Positions 14,919-22,396 of a stretch of DNA of 64,000 bases are shown here, in pieces. The first letter of the stretch is position 1, and every line of letters begins with the position of its first letter. This DNA comes from UBA940 sp031548515 (lineage in GTDB: Bacteria; Bacteroidota; Bacteroidia; Bacteroidales; Rikenellaceae), in the NCBI GenBank assembly GCA_031548515.1, contig JAVBRB010000008.1:1-64000 (forward strand). Direction: 5' to 3'. The translations under genes were made by a program, and so were the position numbers. The notes beneath the pieces were generated by a model. The model did no database searches. It saw only the letters and a program-made list of their open reading frames with translations, and had not been told where the DNA came from.

Positions 14919-15382
14919 AAACCCGCGAGATAATATATTTAGTCGTAATCATGATCATGTCGACCGTCGTACTGCTGCAGCGGCCGGGAAAAATTGTCCG
15001 CACGGAAGTACGGCGTGACACCGTTGTGGTGCGCGACACTATCCGCGACACGGTTTTAACAGCCCGCATGGTCCGGCTCGAACGCACGGATACGGTTTGG
15101 CTCCGCGCGGCGCGCGACACGGTATTGGTCGAGGTGGAAGTGCCGTTAGAGAGGAAAACCTATCAGACAGATGAGTATCGCGCGGTGGTCGAGGGTTTCC
15201 ATGCCTGCCTGACCGAGATGGAGGTTTACCGCAACACTGTTTACATAGACAAGACGGAAACCGTCACACTGAAACGGCCCGCGCGCTGGGGTATCGGCAT
15301 CCAGGCGGGCTACGGATTCACAACCCACGGCCCCGCACCCTACGTCGGCATCGGGATCCAATACAACATCATAACATGGTAA
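14915..15382 (+). CDS. Membrane-anchored DUF6808-like protein
   Basis: A 155-residue protein with one N-terminal membrane segment (residues 5-23), then a repetitive charged stretch (RDTVVVRDTIRDTV), and a C-terminal glycine/aromatic beta-rich segment (RWGIGIQAGYGF...YVGIGIQYNI). It resembles DUF6808 proteins that commonly accompany M15 lysin genes in Bacteroidota mobile DNA. Its start overlaps the M15 peptidase stop. A role in lysis or cell-wall interaction is inference from the pairing only. Confidence 0.7.
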   Translation: MKTREIIYLVVIMIMSTVVLLQRPGKIVRTEVRRDTVVVRDTIRDTVLTARMVRLERTDTVWLRAARDTVLVEVEVPLERKTYQTDEYRAVVEGFHACLTEMEVYRNTVYIDKTETVTLKRPARWGIGIQAGYGFTTHGPAPYVGIGIQYNIITW

Positions 15383-15386
15383 AGAT

Positions 15387-15611
15387 TCAGGCGAGATCCG
15401 GCGCTTTGGCAATAATGTTAAGACGAAGTTGCAAGACCCATATCCCTATCGGGAAAAACCAGAACAGAAAAAACTCTCCTGCAAAATCCGAAAAAGTGGT
15501 TTTTTTCTGCAATTCGGCTGTTTTCATCACTTTTGCCATAAACCACAAACAGTAAAAAATACAGAACATCGCCATTAGGTGCAATGGCATAATGATCATT
15601 AAGTTTTCCAC
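15387..15611 (-). CDS. Small conserved membrane protein of unknown function
   Basis: A 74-residue protein with two predicted membrane segments (residues about 5-27 and 48-66) separated by a polar loop with FSDFAGEFFLFWFFPIGIW. It resembles short uncharacterised membrane proteins widespread in Bacteroidota. It converges on the DUF6808-like gene with 4 bases between the stops. Function unknown. Confidence 0.7.
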   Translation of the reverse strand: MENLMIIMPLHLMAMFCIFYCLWFMAKVMKTAELQKKTTFSDFAGEFFLFWFFPIGIWVLQLRLNIIAKAPDLA

Positions 15612-15782
15612 ATTGAACCTCCTCGCAGCAGAGCTGCGAGGTATCGGATGGAATTGATTTGTGTTTTCGAAGCAGAGCTTCGGGGAATCTACCCTTTTAG
15701 TTATCTCCCTCGCACAATGCCTCCACCGGCCGCGGTCGGCGCTCGGTCGATGATTATTTTGCGGAGCAAAATAATTGAAAGG
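15612..15782. repeat. Intergenic repeat family 1, copy A, with three triloop hairpins
   Basis: The gap holds three successive hairpins with different arms but the same GC-RGA-GC core: 15621-15641 (CCTCGCAGC/GCTGCGAGG), 15668-15682 (CGAAGC/GCTTCG) and 15753-15775 (ATTATTTTGC/GCAAAATAAT). Between the last two lies the block gggaatctaccc, tatctccctcgc, ctccaccgg, ggtcggcgctcgg. The same block recurs near 40949-41046, and in reverse at 16741-16812. Confidence 0.75.
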
Positions 15783-15835
15783 AAAAACCTAAGCATAAGA
15801 CAACCTTTTTATTTCAAATACAATCAATCCTGATA

Positions 15836-15872
15836 AAAGCGCCTCTTTAAATCTTTAAAGAGGCGTTTATTT
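15836..15872 (-). terminator. Terminator downstream of the GntR gene
   Basis: CGCCTCTTTAAA (15840-15851) pairs with TTTAAAGAGGCG (15854-15865) just before the GntR stop on the minus-strand side. Flanking A and T runs make it potentially bidirectional. Confidence 0.8.
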
Positions 15873-15876
15873 ATTT

Positions 15877-16581
15877 TTAAAAAGTCCCTGACAACCCGTA
15901 TTTCCCCGTTACACAGAAAATCCGGCTGTAGATGCAAAAATCCGGCCGGCCGGTTTCGATACGGCGGTTGAGCTGCAGCACCGGATGCCCTTGCCTCACA
16001 TGCAGGTGTTCGCGCAGATGCCGGTCGGCGGCGATGGCGAAAAGCTGCTGTTCGCCGCCCGTGACGGTTATCTGATAGCGTGTGCGCAGGATATCGAAAA
16101 GTGACGAGTCCTCCATATTGAGCGCGGCGAAACGGGGTATGCCGATATTGGGCAACATGGTGATATCCAACAGCACCGGCTCTCCGTCCAGCACGCGCAG
16201 GCGCTCGAAATAGATGCATCCGGCGGCGCGCTCAGCCTCGGTGAGCGGAAAACCGAAAGCATCGTTCCACTGCCGCATTTCGGGTTTCACTATCACCGGG
16301 GTTCGTAGCGTGCCGCCCAGGGCTGACGTCGTGCCCGACAACGAAAGTATTCCTATGCCCTTGGGTGTTCCCTTCACGACGCTTTTCCGCCCCTGGCGGC
16401 GCACGATGAAACCGTCGGCGGCCAACATGTCGAGCGCTTTGCGTACGGTCGGACGCGTAACTTTGTACCCGTCGCACAATTCGTTTTCGGAAGGGAGCGC
16501 ATCGCCCGGAGCATAACGCCCGGAGGCAATATCGCCCCTCAACGCCTCGTATATCACGCGGTACCTGGGCAGATTGTCCAT
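15877..16581 (-). CDS. GntR/HutC-family transcriptional regulator with UTRA domain
   Basis: A 234-residue repressor-type regulator. Residues 5-70 form the winged helix of the GntR family (GRYAPGDALPSENELCDGYKVTRPTVRKALDML). Residues about 90-230 form a UTRA ligand-binding domain (YFERLRVLDGEPVLLDITMLP near the middle), which usually binds a sugar phosphate or related metabolite. It is divergent from the 2-oxoacid dehydrogenase operon, with repeated ACTTGTAAATAT sequences in the shared upstream region. The simplest reading is that it controls that operon in response to a pathway intermediate. Confidence 0.9.
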   Translation of the reverse strand: MDNLPRYRVIYEALRGDIASGRYAPGDALPSENELCDGYKVTRPTVRKALDMLAADGFIVRRQGRKSVVKGTPKGIGILSLSGTTSALGGTLRTPVIVKPEMRQWNDAFGFPLTEAERAAGCIYFERLRVLDGEPVLLDITMLPNIGIPRFAALNMEDSSLFDILRTRYQITVTGGEQQLFAIAADRHLREHLHVRQGHPVLQLNRRIETGRPDFCIYSRIFCVTGKYGLSGTF

Positions 16582-16610
16582 TGCATCAAATATTTAAGTT
16601 CTTCCGGCTG

Positions 16611-16618
16611 CAAATATA
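16611..16618 (-). promoter_or_regulatory. -7 promoter element of the GntR gene
   Basis: Reads TATATTTG on the minus strand, 30 bases upstream of the start codon and next to the candidate operators; no clear -33 half. Confidence 0.45.
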
Positions 16619-16633
16619 ACGATTATTTCTGTA

Positions 16634-16721
16634 ACATGTAAACACAAGTCGGCAACTTGTAAATATTTTAACAAATTTAACTTATTAATAATTAATATTA
16701 TTATAAATAACTTGTAAATAT
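16634..16721. promoter_or_regulatory. Candidate GntR operator array
   Basis: ACAAGT (16644-16649) and ACTTGT (16655-16660) form a 5-base-spaced inverted repeat. The 12-mer ACTTGTAAATAT occurs at 16655-16666 and again at 16710-16721, and a related ACATGTAAACAC lies at 16634. The second copy overlaps the -33 position of the operon promoter, a position suited to repression. Confidence 0.55.
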
Positions 16722-16741
16722 AAATTTTTACCGTAAATTTG
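16711..16741 (+). promoter_or_regulatory. Promoter of the 2-oxoacid dehydrogenase operon
   Basis: CTTG (16711-16714) lies 19 bases before TAAATTTG (16734-16741), a near match to the Bacteroidota promoter. It predicts a 5' leader of about 110 bases that contains a reversed copy of repeat family 1. Confidence 0.6.
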
Positions 16742-16812
16742 CTCTTGTAAGATCCGCCAACGAGCGCCGACCATCGGCAGCAGGCCGGTGGAGTCGTCTT
16801 GCGAGGGAGGTA
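16741..16812 (-). repeat. Intergenic repeat family 1, copy C (reversed, in the operon leader)
   Basis: Read on the minus strand this gives GTTACCTCCCTCGCAAGACG, then CTCCACCGGCC, then GGTCGGCGCTCG, in the same order as copies A and B. The terminal AT-rich hairpin is missing. It lies inside the predicted untranslated leader of the operon. Confidence 0.75.
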
Positions 16813-16861
16813 ACAAAAACCGGAACATTCAAACCACGGAAAATATAAAACACACTATAAA

Positions 16862-18223
16862 ATGGCAACACCGGTAATAATGCCGAAGCAGGGTCAGTCG
16901 GTCGAGAGCTGCATCCTAACTGAATTGAGGGTAAAAAAGGGAGACAAGGTAAAACCCGGCGACGTTCTCTTTGCCTACGAAACCGACAAGGCGTCGTTTG
17001 AAGAAGAGGCGCGTGAATCGGGCGAAGTGCTTGAAATATTTTTCGGCGAGGGCGATGAGATACCTGTGCTGGCCAATGTTCTGGTGATCGGCTCTGCAGG
17101 AGAGACTGTAGATGAGTTCCGCTCCGGGAACGCTCCCGCCACCCATGTAAAAGAGGAGACCACCATGTCATTGCGAGGTCGAAACGGCAGCAACGGCCAC
17201 AGCGAATACGGCGGAACCGGCGAAGCGAACCGGGCTGATATTAAGCCTGCGATAATTTTCAACGAGAATTCCGCAGCGGTTTCACCCCGTGCACGCAAAA
17301 TGGCCGAACGCTACGACATCGACACATCACGGCTGAAAGGCTCGGGTCCGGGCGGCAGGGTTATCACCAAAGACGTAGTTGCGGCGATCGAGGTCACCCC
17401 GCGTGTCACTCCGCTGGCAAGTGCACAAATGAAAGCAGGCGGTCTTCAGGCTCCGGCGGCGGGATCCGGACTCGCCGGAACTGTCCGCGCAGCCGACCTG
17501 ACATCAGGCACGGCAAAACCGGCAACGGCGAATGGCGAAAGTTATGTGAAGCCTCTGACAAACATGCGCAAACTGATCGCCCGAGCGATGCACGCATCAT
17601 TGCAGAATTCGGCCCAGTTGACACATCATCTCGGCGCCGATGCACGCCGTATCATGGAGCTGCGCAGGGATGCCAAGGCGAAAGGTGTGAACATCACGAT
17701 CAACGACCTGGTCTGCTGGGCGGTGGTGCGCGCGCTTGAGAAATTTCCCAACGTCAACTCGCACTTTCTCGGTATCGAACAAGGGATGCGGTACTTCTCA
17801 GGCGTACATCTGGCGCTGGCTGTCGACACCGACCGCGGCCTGATGGTGCCCGTTGTGAGGAACGCCGAAAAGCTCTCGATAACAGGACTTGCCGGAAACT
17901 TGCGCGAAGTCGCCGAGGCATGCCGCAAGGGGTCCATAAATCCGGACCTGCTGTCGCCCGAAGCGGCCTCGTTCACGGTATCGAACCTTGGGAATTACGG
18001 CGTGGAGATATTCACGCCTGTGATTAATCTGCCACAATCGGCGATACTCGGCGTGAACGCCATCGTTCCGCGCCCCAAGGACCTGGGCGGCGGAGTTTAT
18101 GGGTTCGTGCCTTTCATCGGCCTGAGTCTCACCTACGACCACCGCGCGCTGGACGGTGGAGAGGCGACGCGCTTCGTGAAACAGATCGCTCTGGAAATTG
18201 AAAACCTTGAAATCGAGTTTTAA
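16862..18223 (+). CDS. Dihydrolipoamide acyltransferase (E2) of a 2-oxoacid dehydrogenase complex
   Basis: A 453-residue E2 core enzyme. Order of domains: one lipoyl domain (residues 1-80; the lipoylated lysine is Lys43 in ETDKASFEEEA), a flexible linker, the E1/E3-binding domain (about 140-176, VSPRARKMAERYDID... GRVITKDV), and the catalytic acyltransferase domain (about 228-453, ending DHRALDG with the catalytic His). It passes the acyl group from E1 to coenzyme A. The order E2-E3-E1 follows on the same strand. The substrate (pyruvate, branched-chain 2-oxoacid or other) cannot be read from the sequence. The linker holds an odd insertion (MSLRGRNGSNGHSE) with repeat-like DNA. Confidence 0.93.
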   Translation: MATPVIMPKQGQSVESCILTELRVKKGDKVKPGDVLFAYETDKASFEEEARESGEVLEIFFGEGDEIPVLANVLVIGSAGETVDEFRSGNAPATHVKEETTMSLRGRNGSNGHSEYGGTGEANRADIKPAIIFNENSAAVSPRARKMAERYDIDTSRLKGSGPGGRVITKDVVAAIEVTPRVTPLASAQMKAGGLQAPAAGSGLAGTVRAADLTSGTAKPATANGESYVKPLTNMRKLIARAMHASLQNSAQLTHHLGADARRIMELRRDAKAKGVNITINDLVCWAVVRALEKFPNVNSHFLGIEQGMRYFSGVHLALAVDTDRGLMVPVVRNAEKLSITGLAGNLREVAEACRKGSINPDLLSPEAASFTVSNLGNYGVEIFTPVINLPQSAILGVNAIVPRPKDLGGGVYGFVPFIGLSLTYDHRALDGGEATRFVKQIALEIENLEIEF

Positions 18224-18287
18224 CGATTAGTGATAGATTATTAACCATTAATCGCTTATAACTAATCGTTAATCACTAAATAATTAT
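18224..18287. repeat. AT-rich intergenic repeat family 3 (copy 1)
   Basis: TTAGTGAT (18227-18234) pairs with ATCACTAA (18272-18279), and CGATTAG (18224-18230) with CTAATCG (18262-18268). TTAACCATTAATC (18241-18253) also appears in reverse complement in the gap at 29479-29557. Confidence 0.5.
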
Positions 18288-19652
18288 ATGAATATGTTTG
18301 ATCTGGCAATAATCGGCGGCGGCCCGGCGGGCTACGTGGCGGCCGAACGTGCGGGAGCGAAAGGGCTTTCCGTCGTGCTTTTCGAGAAACGCGAATTTGG
18401 CGGGGTGTGCCTCAACGAAGGCTGCATCCCGACCAAAACCATGCTCTACAGCGCGAAGATATACGACAGCGTCCGTCACGGCGACAAATACGGCGTGAAG
18501 ACGGGAAACGTGTCGTTCGACTACGGCGCCATCGTGAGCCGCAAAAATAAGGTCGTACGCAAACTCGTGCTAGGCGTTGCCGGAAAGATGAAGGAGTACG
18601 GTGTGACCGTCGTCAAGAGCGAAGCCTACATAAAAGGCCATTCGGCCCAAGGCATCGAAATAACCTCGGGCGAAGAAACCTACACGGCGACGAACCTGCT
18701 GATTTGCACAGGTTCCGAGGCTTTCATTCCGCCGATACCTGGTGTAGCCGAGGCAGGAGATATCGTGTTGACCAACCGCGAGATTCTTGCGCTGAAAGAG
18801 AAACCGGCTTCGTTGGTGGTAATCGGCGGCGGGGTTATCGGGATGGAATTCGCCAGCTACTTCAACTCGCTCGACACGCAGGTTACGGTGGTGGAGATGC
18901 TGCCCGAGATACTCGGCCAGAATGATGCGGAGATCGCGGCGATGCTGCGCGGCATCTACGTGAAGAAAGGCATTACATTCAACCTTTCGTGCAAGGTCAC
19001 GAAAATCGACGGCCGCGACGTTTATTTCACCGACGCGGAAGGCAACGAGCAGAAAGTCACGGGCGACAAAATACTTATCAGCGTCGGCCGCAGGGCCGTG
19101 ACTCAGGGGTTCGGACTCGAGAACCTGGGTGTCGAACTCGACCGCGGCGGCATCAAGGTCAATGAAAAGATGCAGACCAACATACCGAACGTTTACGCGG
19201 CCGGCGACGTGACCGGCTTCTCCATGTTTGCGCACACGGCTTCGCGCGAAGGCGAGGTTGTGGTCAACAACCTAACGGGCCGCAAAGACATGATGCGCTA
19301 CGACGCCATTCCCGGTGTGGTCTACACCAATCCTGAAGCGGCGTCGGTGGGACTGACGTTCGACGCGGCGAAAGCCAAAGGTCTTGCGGCGCGCGAACTG
19401 AAACTGCCGATGGCTTATGCAGGACGCTTCGTCGCCGAGAACGAGGGCGGCGAAGGGCTGTGCAAAGTTGTCGTGGGTGAGAAGCACGGCGAGGTACTGG
19501 GTGTGCACATGCTCGGCAACCTATCGAGCGAGATCATCTGGGGCGCCTGCCAGGCCATCGAAGCAGAAATGACCGTAGAACAACTCAAGGATGTTGTCTT
19601 TCCCCACCCGACTGTCAGTGAGATCATAAGGGAAACTATGTTCACCTTATAA
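18288..19652 (+). CDS. lpdA: Dihydrolipoyl dehydrogenase (E3)
   Basis: A 454-residue flavoprotein that re-oxidises dihydrolipoamide with NAD+. The FAD-binding IIGGGPAGYVAAERAG is at the N-terminus, followed by the redox disulfide GGVCLNEGCIPTK, the NAD-binding VVIGGGVIGMEFASYF near residue 180, and the dimer-interface catalytic His-Glu in FPHPTVSEI near the C-terminus. Two in-frame ATGs (18288, 18294) are possible starts. It follows the E2 gene after a 64-base AT-rich gap with repeat family 3. Confidence 0.96.
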   Translation: MNMFDLAIIGGGPAGYVAAERAGAKGLSVVLFEKREFGGVCLNEGCIPTKTMLYSAKIYDSVRHGDKYGVKTGNVSFDYGAIVSRKNKVVRKLVLGVAGKMKEYGVTVVKSEAYIKGHSAQGIEITSGEETYTATNLLICTGSEAFIPPIPGVAEAGDIVLTNREILALKEKPASLVVIGGGVIGMEFASYFNSLDTQVTVVEMLPEILGQNDAEIAAMLRGIYVKKGITFNLSCKVTKIDGRDVYFTDAEGNEQKVTGDKILISVGRRAVTQGFGLENLGVELDRGGIKVNEKMQTNIPNVYAAGDVTGFSMFAHTASREGEVVVNNLTGRKDMMRYDAIPGVVYTNPEAASVGLTFDAAKAKGLAARELKLPMAYAGRFVAENEGGEGLCKVVVGEKHGEVLGVHMLGNLSSEIIWGACQAIEAEMTVEQLKDVVFPHPTVSEIIRETMFTL

Positions 19653-19821
19653 TTGAGCGAAAGTGAACCGGGCGTCGACGAGTTGTCCGAGCATCACGAG
19701 AATACTTGCGGCAAAACCGAAGACACGATCTCACCGGACGGAGCAGGTTGGCACCGCTAAAGCGAAGGGAAGTAAATAAAAGAAGTAATTTTCATTTACT
19801 GAACAATTCGTAATTATCTGG

Positions 19822-19898
19822 GCCGGCTATTCCTTGTGCCGCCATAAACGGCGACTGACGGGCCTTCCTCGGTGATTATATTTGACAAGCAAATAATT
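19822..19898 (+). repeat. Intergenic repeat family 2, copy 1
   Basis: The 263-base gap between the E3 and E1 genes contains no gene. Its 3' part (CGGCTATTCCTTGTGCCGCC, then ACGGCGACTG, CGG, CCT, TCGGTGA) matches in reverse complement the stretch 40767-40817. It ends in an AT-rich palindrome around 19875-19898 like the one closing family 1. The 5' part (19653-19800) is featureless GC-rich DNA. Confidence 0.65.
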
Positions 19899-19915
19899 CT
19901 TAATTCAATAAAACC

Positions 19916-22393
19916 ATGCCGAAGTGCCAACTGATCGACCCTTCGAAACAAAGGGCGAAAAGCGAAATAAAATTTACGCCGATTCCGGTGAATGCCTACT
20001 CGAAAACCGCAAAAGACGAACTGAAAGCCGGTAATTTCACCCGTGACGAACTCGTGCGCATCTACCGCGACATGGCGGTGATACGCGAGTTCGAGACCAT
20101 GCTGCACCTTGTGAAAACTACCGGCGCATATAACGGCGTGGAGTACAATAATCCCGGCCCGGCGCATCTCTCGGCGGGACAGGAAGCGGCGGCAGTCGGC
20201 ATGGCATACACGCTGACGGTCGACGACTACATTTTTGGCAGTCACCGCAGCCACGGCGAGATACTCGCAAAAGGGCTGCGTACCATCGAGCAGATGGACG
20301 AGGGGACGCTCAGCAGCATCATGGATGGCTTTTGGGACGGTGCAACGGTGAACGTCGTGAAGAAAGGATTCACCGGCTCGACCAGGGAACTCGGCATGCG
20401 TTTCCTGCTGTACGGCGCGCTGGCCGAAATTTTCGCCCGTGAAACCGGCTTCAACAAGGGCTTGGGCGGAAGTATGCATACTTTCTTCACTCCTTTCGGA
20501 ATCTACCCCAACAACGCCATAGTGGGTGGAAGCGGCGCGATCGCCGTGGGCGCCGCATTATACAAAAAAGTGAACCGCAAGCCTGGTATAGTGATCGCCA
20601 ATCTGGGCGACGCTTCGATGGCCTGCGGACCGGTCTGGGAAGGACTTTCGTTCGCCGCGATGGACCAGTTCAAACAGCTGTGGGAAGGCGACATGAAGGG
20701 CGGCCTGCCGTTCGTGCTGAACATCATGAACAACCAATACGGCATGGGCGGACAGACCTGCGGCGAAACTATGGGCTACGACGTAGCGGCCCGTATCGGC
20801 GCCGGAGTCAACCCCGAACAGATGCATGCAGAGCGCGTCGACGGCTACAATCCGCTGGCCGTGATCGATGCCTATCGCCGCAAACGCCCCCTGATGGAGG
20901 CCGGCGACGGCCCTGTTCTTCTGGACGTGCTGACTTACCGCTACAGCGGCCACTCGCCCTCCGACGCATCGTCGTACCGCACCAAGGAGGAGATCGAGGC
21001 ATGGGAGGCACAGGACTGCATCCTGGGATACGCCCGTCAGTTGACCGAAGGCGGTATCACCACGCAGGCCGATCTCGATGCGATCCAGGCCGAGGTTAAG
21101 AACGTGATGTTCGAAACTTTCAAGCTGGCGATCGACGATGAGCTGTCGCCCCGCATGAACCTGCACAAAAACCCGGAACTTCTGGGTACGATGATATTTT
21201 CGAACGGTTCTGCAGACACGATGTCGCCAGGCGTCGCTCCCGACGTCAACCACCCGATGGGGGAGAATCCGCGCGTGAAGCAGATCGCCGGAAAGACCCG
21301 TTTTGTAACCGACGCAGAAGGAAAACCAGTCTCCAAGATGAAGCAGTACCAGCTGCGCGACGGGATTTTCGAGGCCATCGCCGACCGTTTCTACAAAGAC
21401 GCTTCGTTGGTGGCCTACGGCGAGGAGAACCGCGACTGGGGAGGAGCGTTCGCCGTTTACCGCGGGCTTACCGAGGCGCTGCCATACCACCGTCTGTTCA
21501 ACTCGCCCATCGCCGAGGCTGCGATCGTCGGAACTGCGATCGGTTACGCCATGTGCGGCGGCCGCGTGATCCCCGAGATCATGTACTGCGACTTTTTGGG
21601 ACGCTGCGGCGACGAGGTTTTCAACCAGCTGCCCAAGTGGCAGGCCATGAGCGGCAACCTGCTCAAGATGCCGGTGGTTTTACGCGTTTCGGTAGGTTCG
21701 AAATACGGCGCGCAGCACTCCCAGGACTGGACCTCGCTCTGCACCCACATCCCGGGGCTGAAAGTCGTTTTCCCCGTCACCCCGTATGACGCGAAAGGCC
21801 TCATGAACTCTGCTTTGCAGGGTACCGACCCCGTCGTTTTCTTCGAGAGCCAGCGCATCTACGAGATCTGCGAACAGTTCCACAAAGGAGGTGTTCCCGA
21901 AGGTTATTACGAGATTCCGTTCGGCGAACCCGACGTTAAGCGCGCCGGCAACGACATCACGATCCTCACGATCGGCGCGACGCTCTACCGCGCTCTGGAC
22001 GCAGCGAAAGAACTGGAAGAGAAATACGGCATGAGTGCCGAGGTTATCGACGCGCGTTCGCTGGTTCCGTTCAACTACGAGCCTGTGATCGCTTCGATCA
22101 GGAAGACGGGACGTATCGTCATCGCCTCGGACGCTTCTTCAAGGGGTTCGTTCCTCAACGACCTGGCCCGCAATATCACCGAGCTTGCTTTCGATGAACT
22201 CGACGCGCCTCCCGTGGTCGTGGGTTCGCGCAACTGGATCACCCCGGCCTATGAACTCGAAGACGCGTTCTTCCCGCAGCCGTCGTGGATCATCGACGCC
22301 ATACACGAAAAGATCGAGCCTCTGAAAGGCCACGTTCCTACAGCTAATTACACTGACGGCGAACAGATCCGCCGTTCAAAAGCCGGCATATAG
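19916..22393 (+). CDS. 2-oxoacid dehydrogenase E1, alpha and beta subunits fused
   Basis: An 825-residue thiamine-diphosphate enzyme that decarboxylates a 2-oxoacid and loads the acyl group on E2 lipoate. Residues about 40-420 form the alpha part, with the thiamine-diphosphate motif reading GDAS...NNQYG instead of the commoner GDG...NN, and the YRYSGHSPSDASSYR block. Residues about 470-825 form the beta part (YGEENRDWGGAFAVYRGL, RVSVGSKYGAQHSQDW, VFPVTPYDAKGL, DARSLVPF). The fused arrangement is common for Bacteroidota branched-chain or pyruvate-type E1. It starts after a repeat-bearing gap and is followed after 3 bases by the PHP gene, so the complex is tied to the sugar-type enzymes downstream. 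Confidence 0.92.
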   Translation: MPKCQLIDPSKQRAKSEIKFTPIPVNAYSKTAKDELKAGNFTRDELVRIYRDMAVIREFETMLHLVKTTGAYNGVEYNNPGPAHLSAGQEAAAVGMAYTLTVDDYIFGSHRSHGEILAKGLRTIEQMDEGTLSSIMDGFWDGATVNVVKKGFTGSTRELGMRFLLYGALAEIFARETGFNKGLGGSMHTFFTPFGIYPNNAIVGGSGAIAVGAALYKKVNRKPGIVIANLGDASMACGPVWEGLSFAAMDQFKQLWEGDMKGGLPFVLNIMNNQYGMGGQTCGETMGYDVAARIGAGVNPEQMHAERVDGYNPLAVIDAYRRKRPLMEAGDGPVLLDVLTYRYSGHSPSDASSYRTKEEIEAWEAQDCILGYARQLTEGGITTQADLDAIQAEVKNVMFETFKLAIDDELSPRMNLHKNPELLGTMIFSNGSADTMSPGVAPDVNHPMGENPRVKQIAGKTRFVTDAEGKPVSKMKQYQLRDGIFEAIADRFYKDASLVAYGEENRDWGGAFAVYRGLTEALPYHRLFNSPIAEAAIVGTAIGYAMCGGRVIPEIMYCDFLGRCGDEVFNQLPKWQAMSGNLLKMPVVLRVSVGSKYGAQHSQDWTSLCTHIPGLKVVFPVTPYDAKGLMNSALQGTDPVVFFESQRIYEICEQFHKGGVPEGYYEIPFGEPDVKRAGNDITILTIGATLYRALDAAKELEEKYGMSAEVIDARSLVPFNYEPVIASIRKTGRIVIASDASSRGSFLNDLARNITELAFDELDAPPVVVGSRNWITPAYELEDAFFPQPSWIIDAIHEKIEPLKGHVPTANYTDGEQIRRSKAGI

Positions 22394-22396
22394 GAT

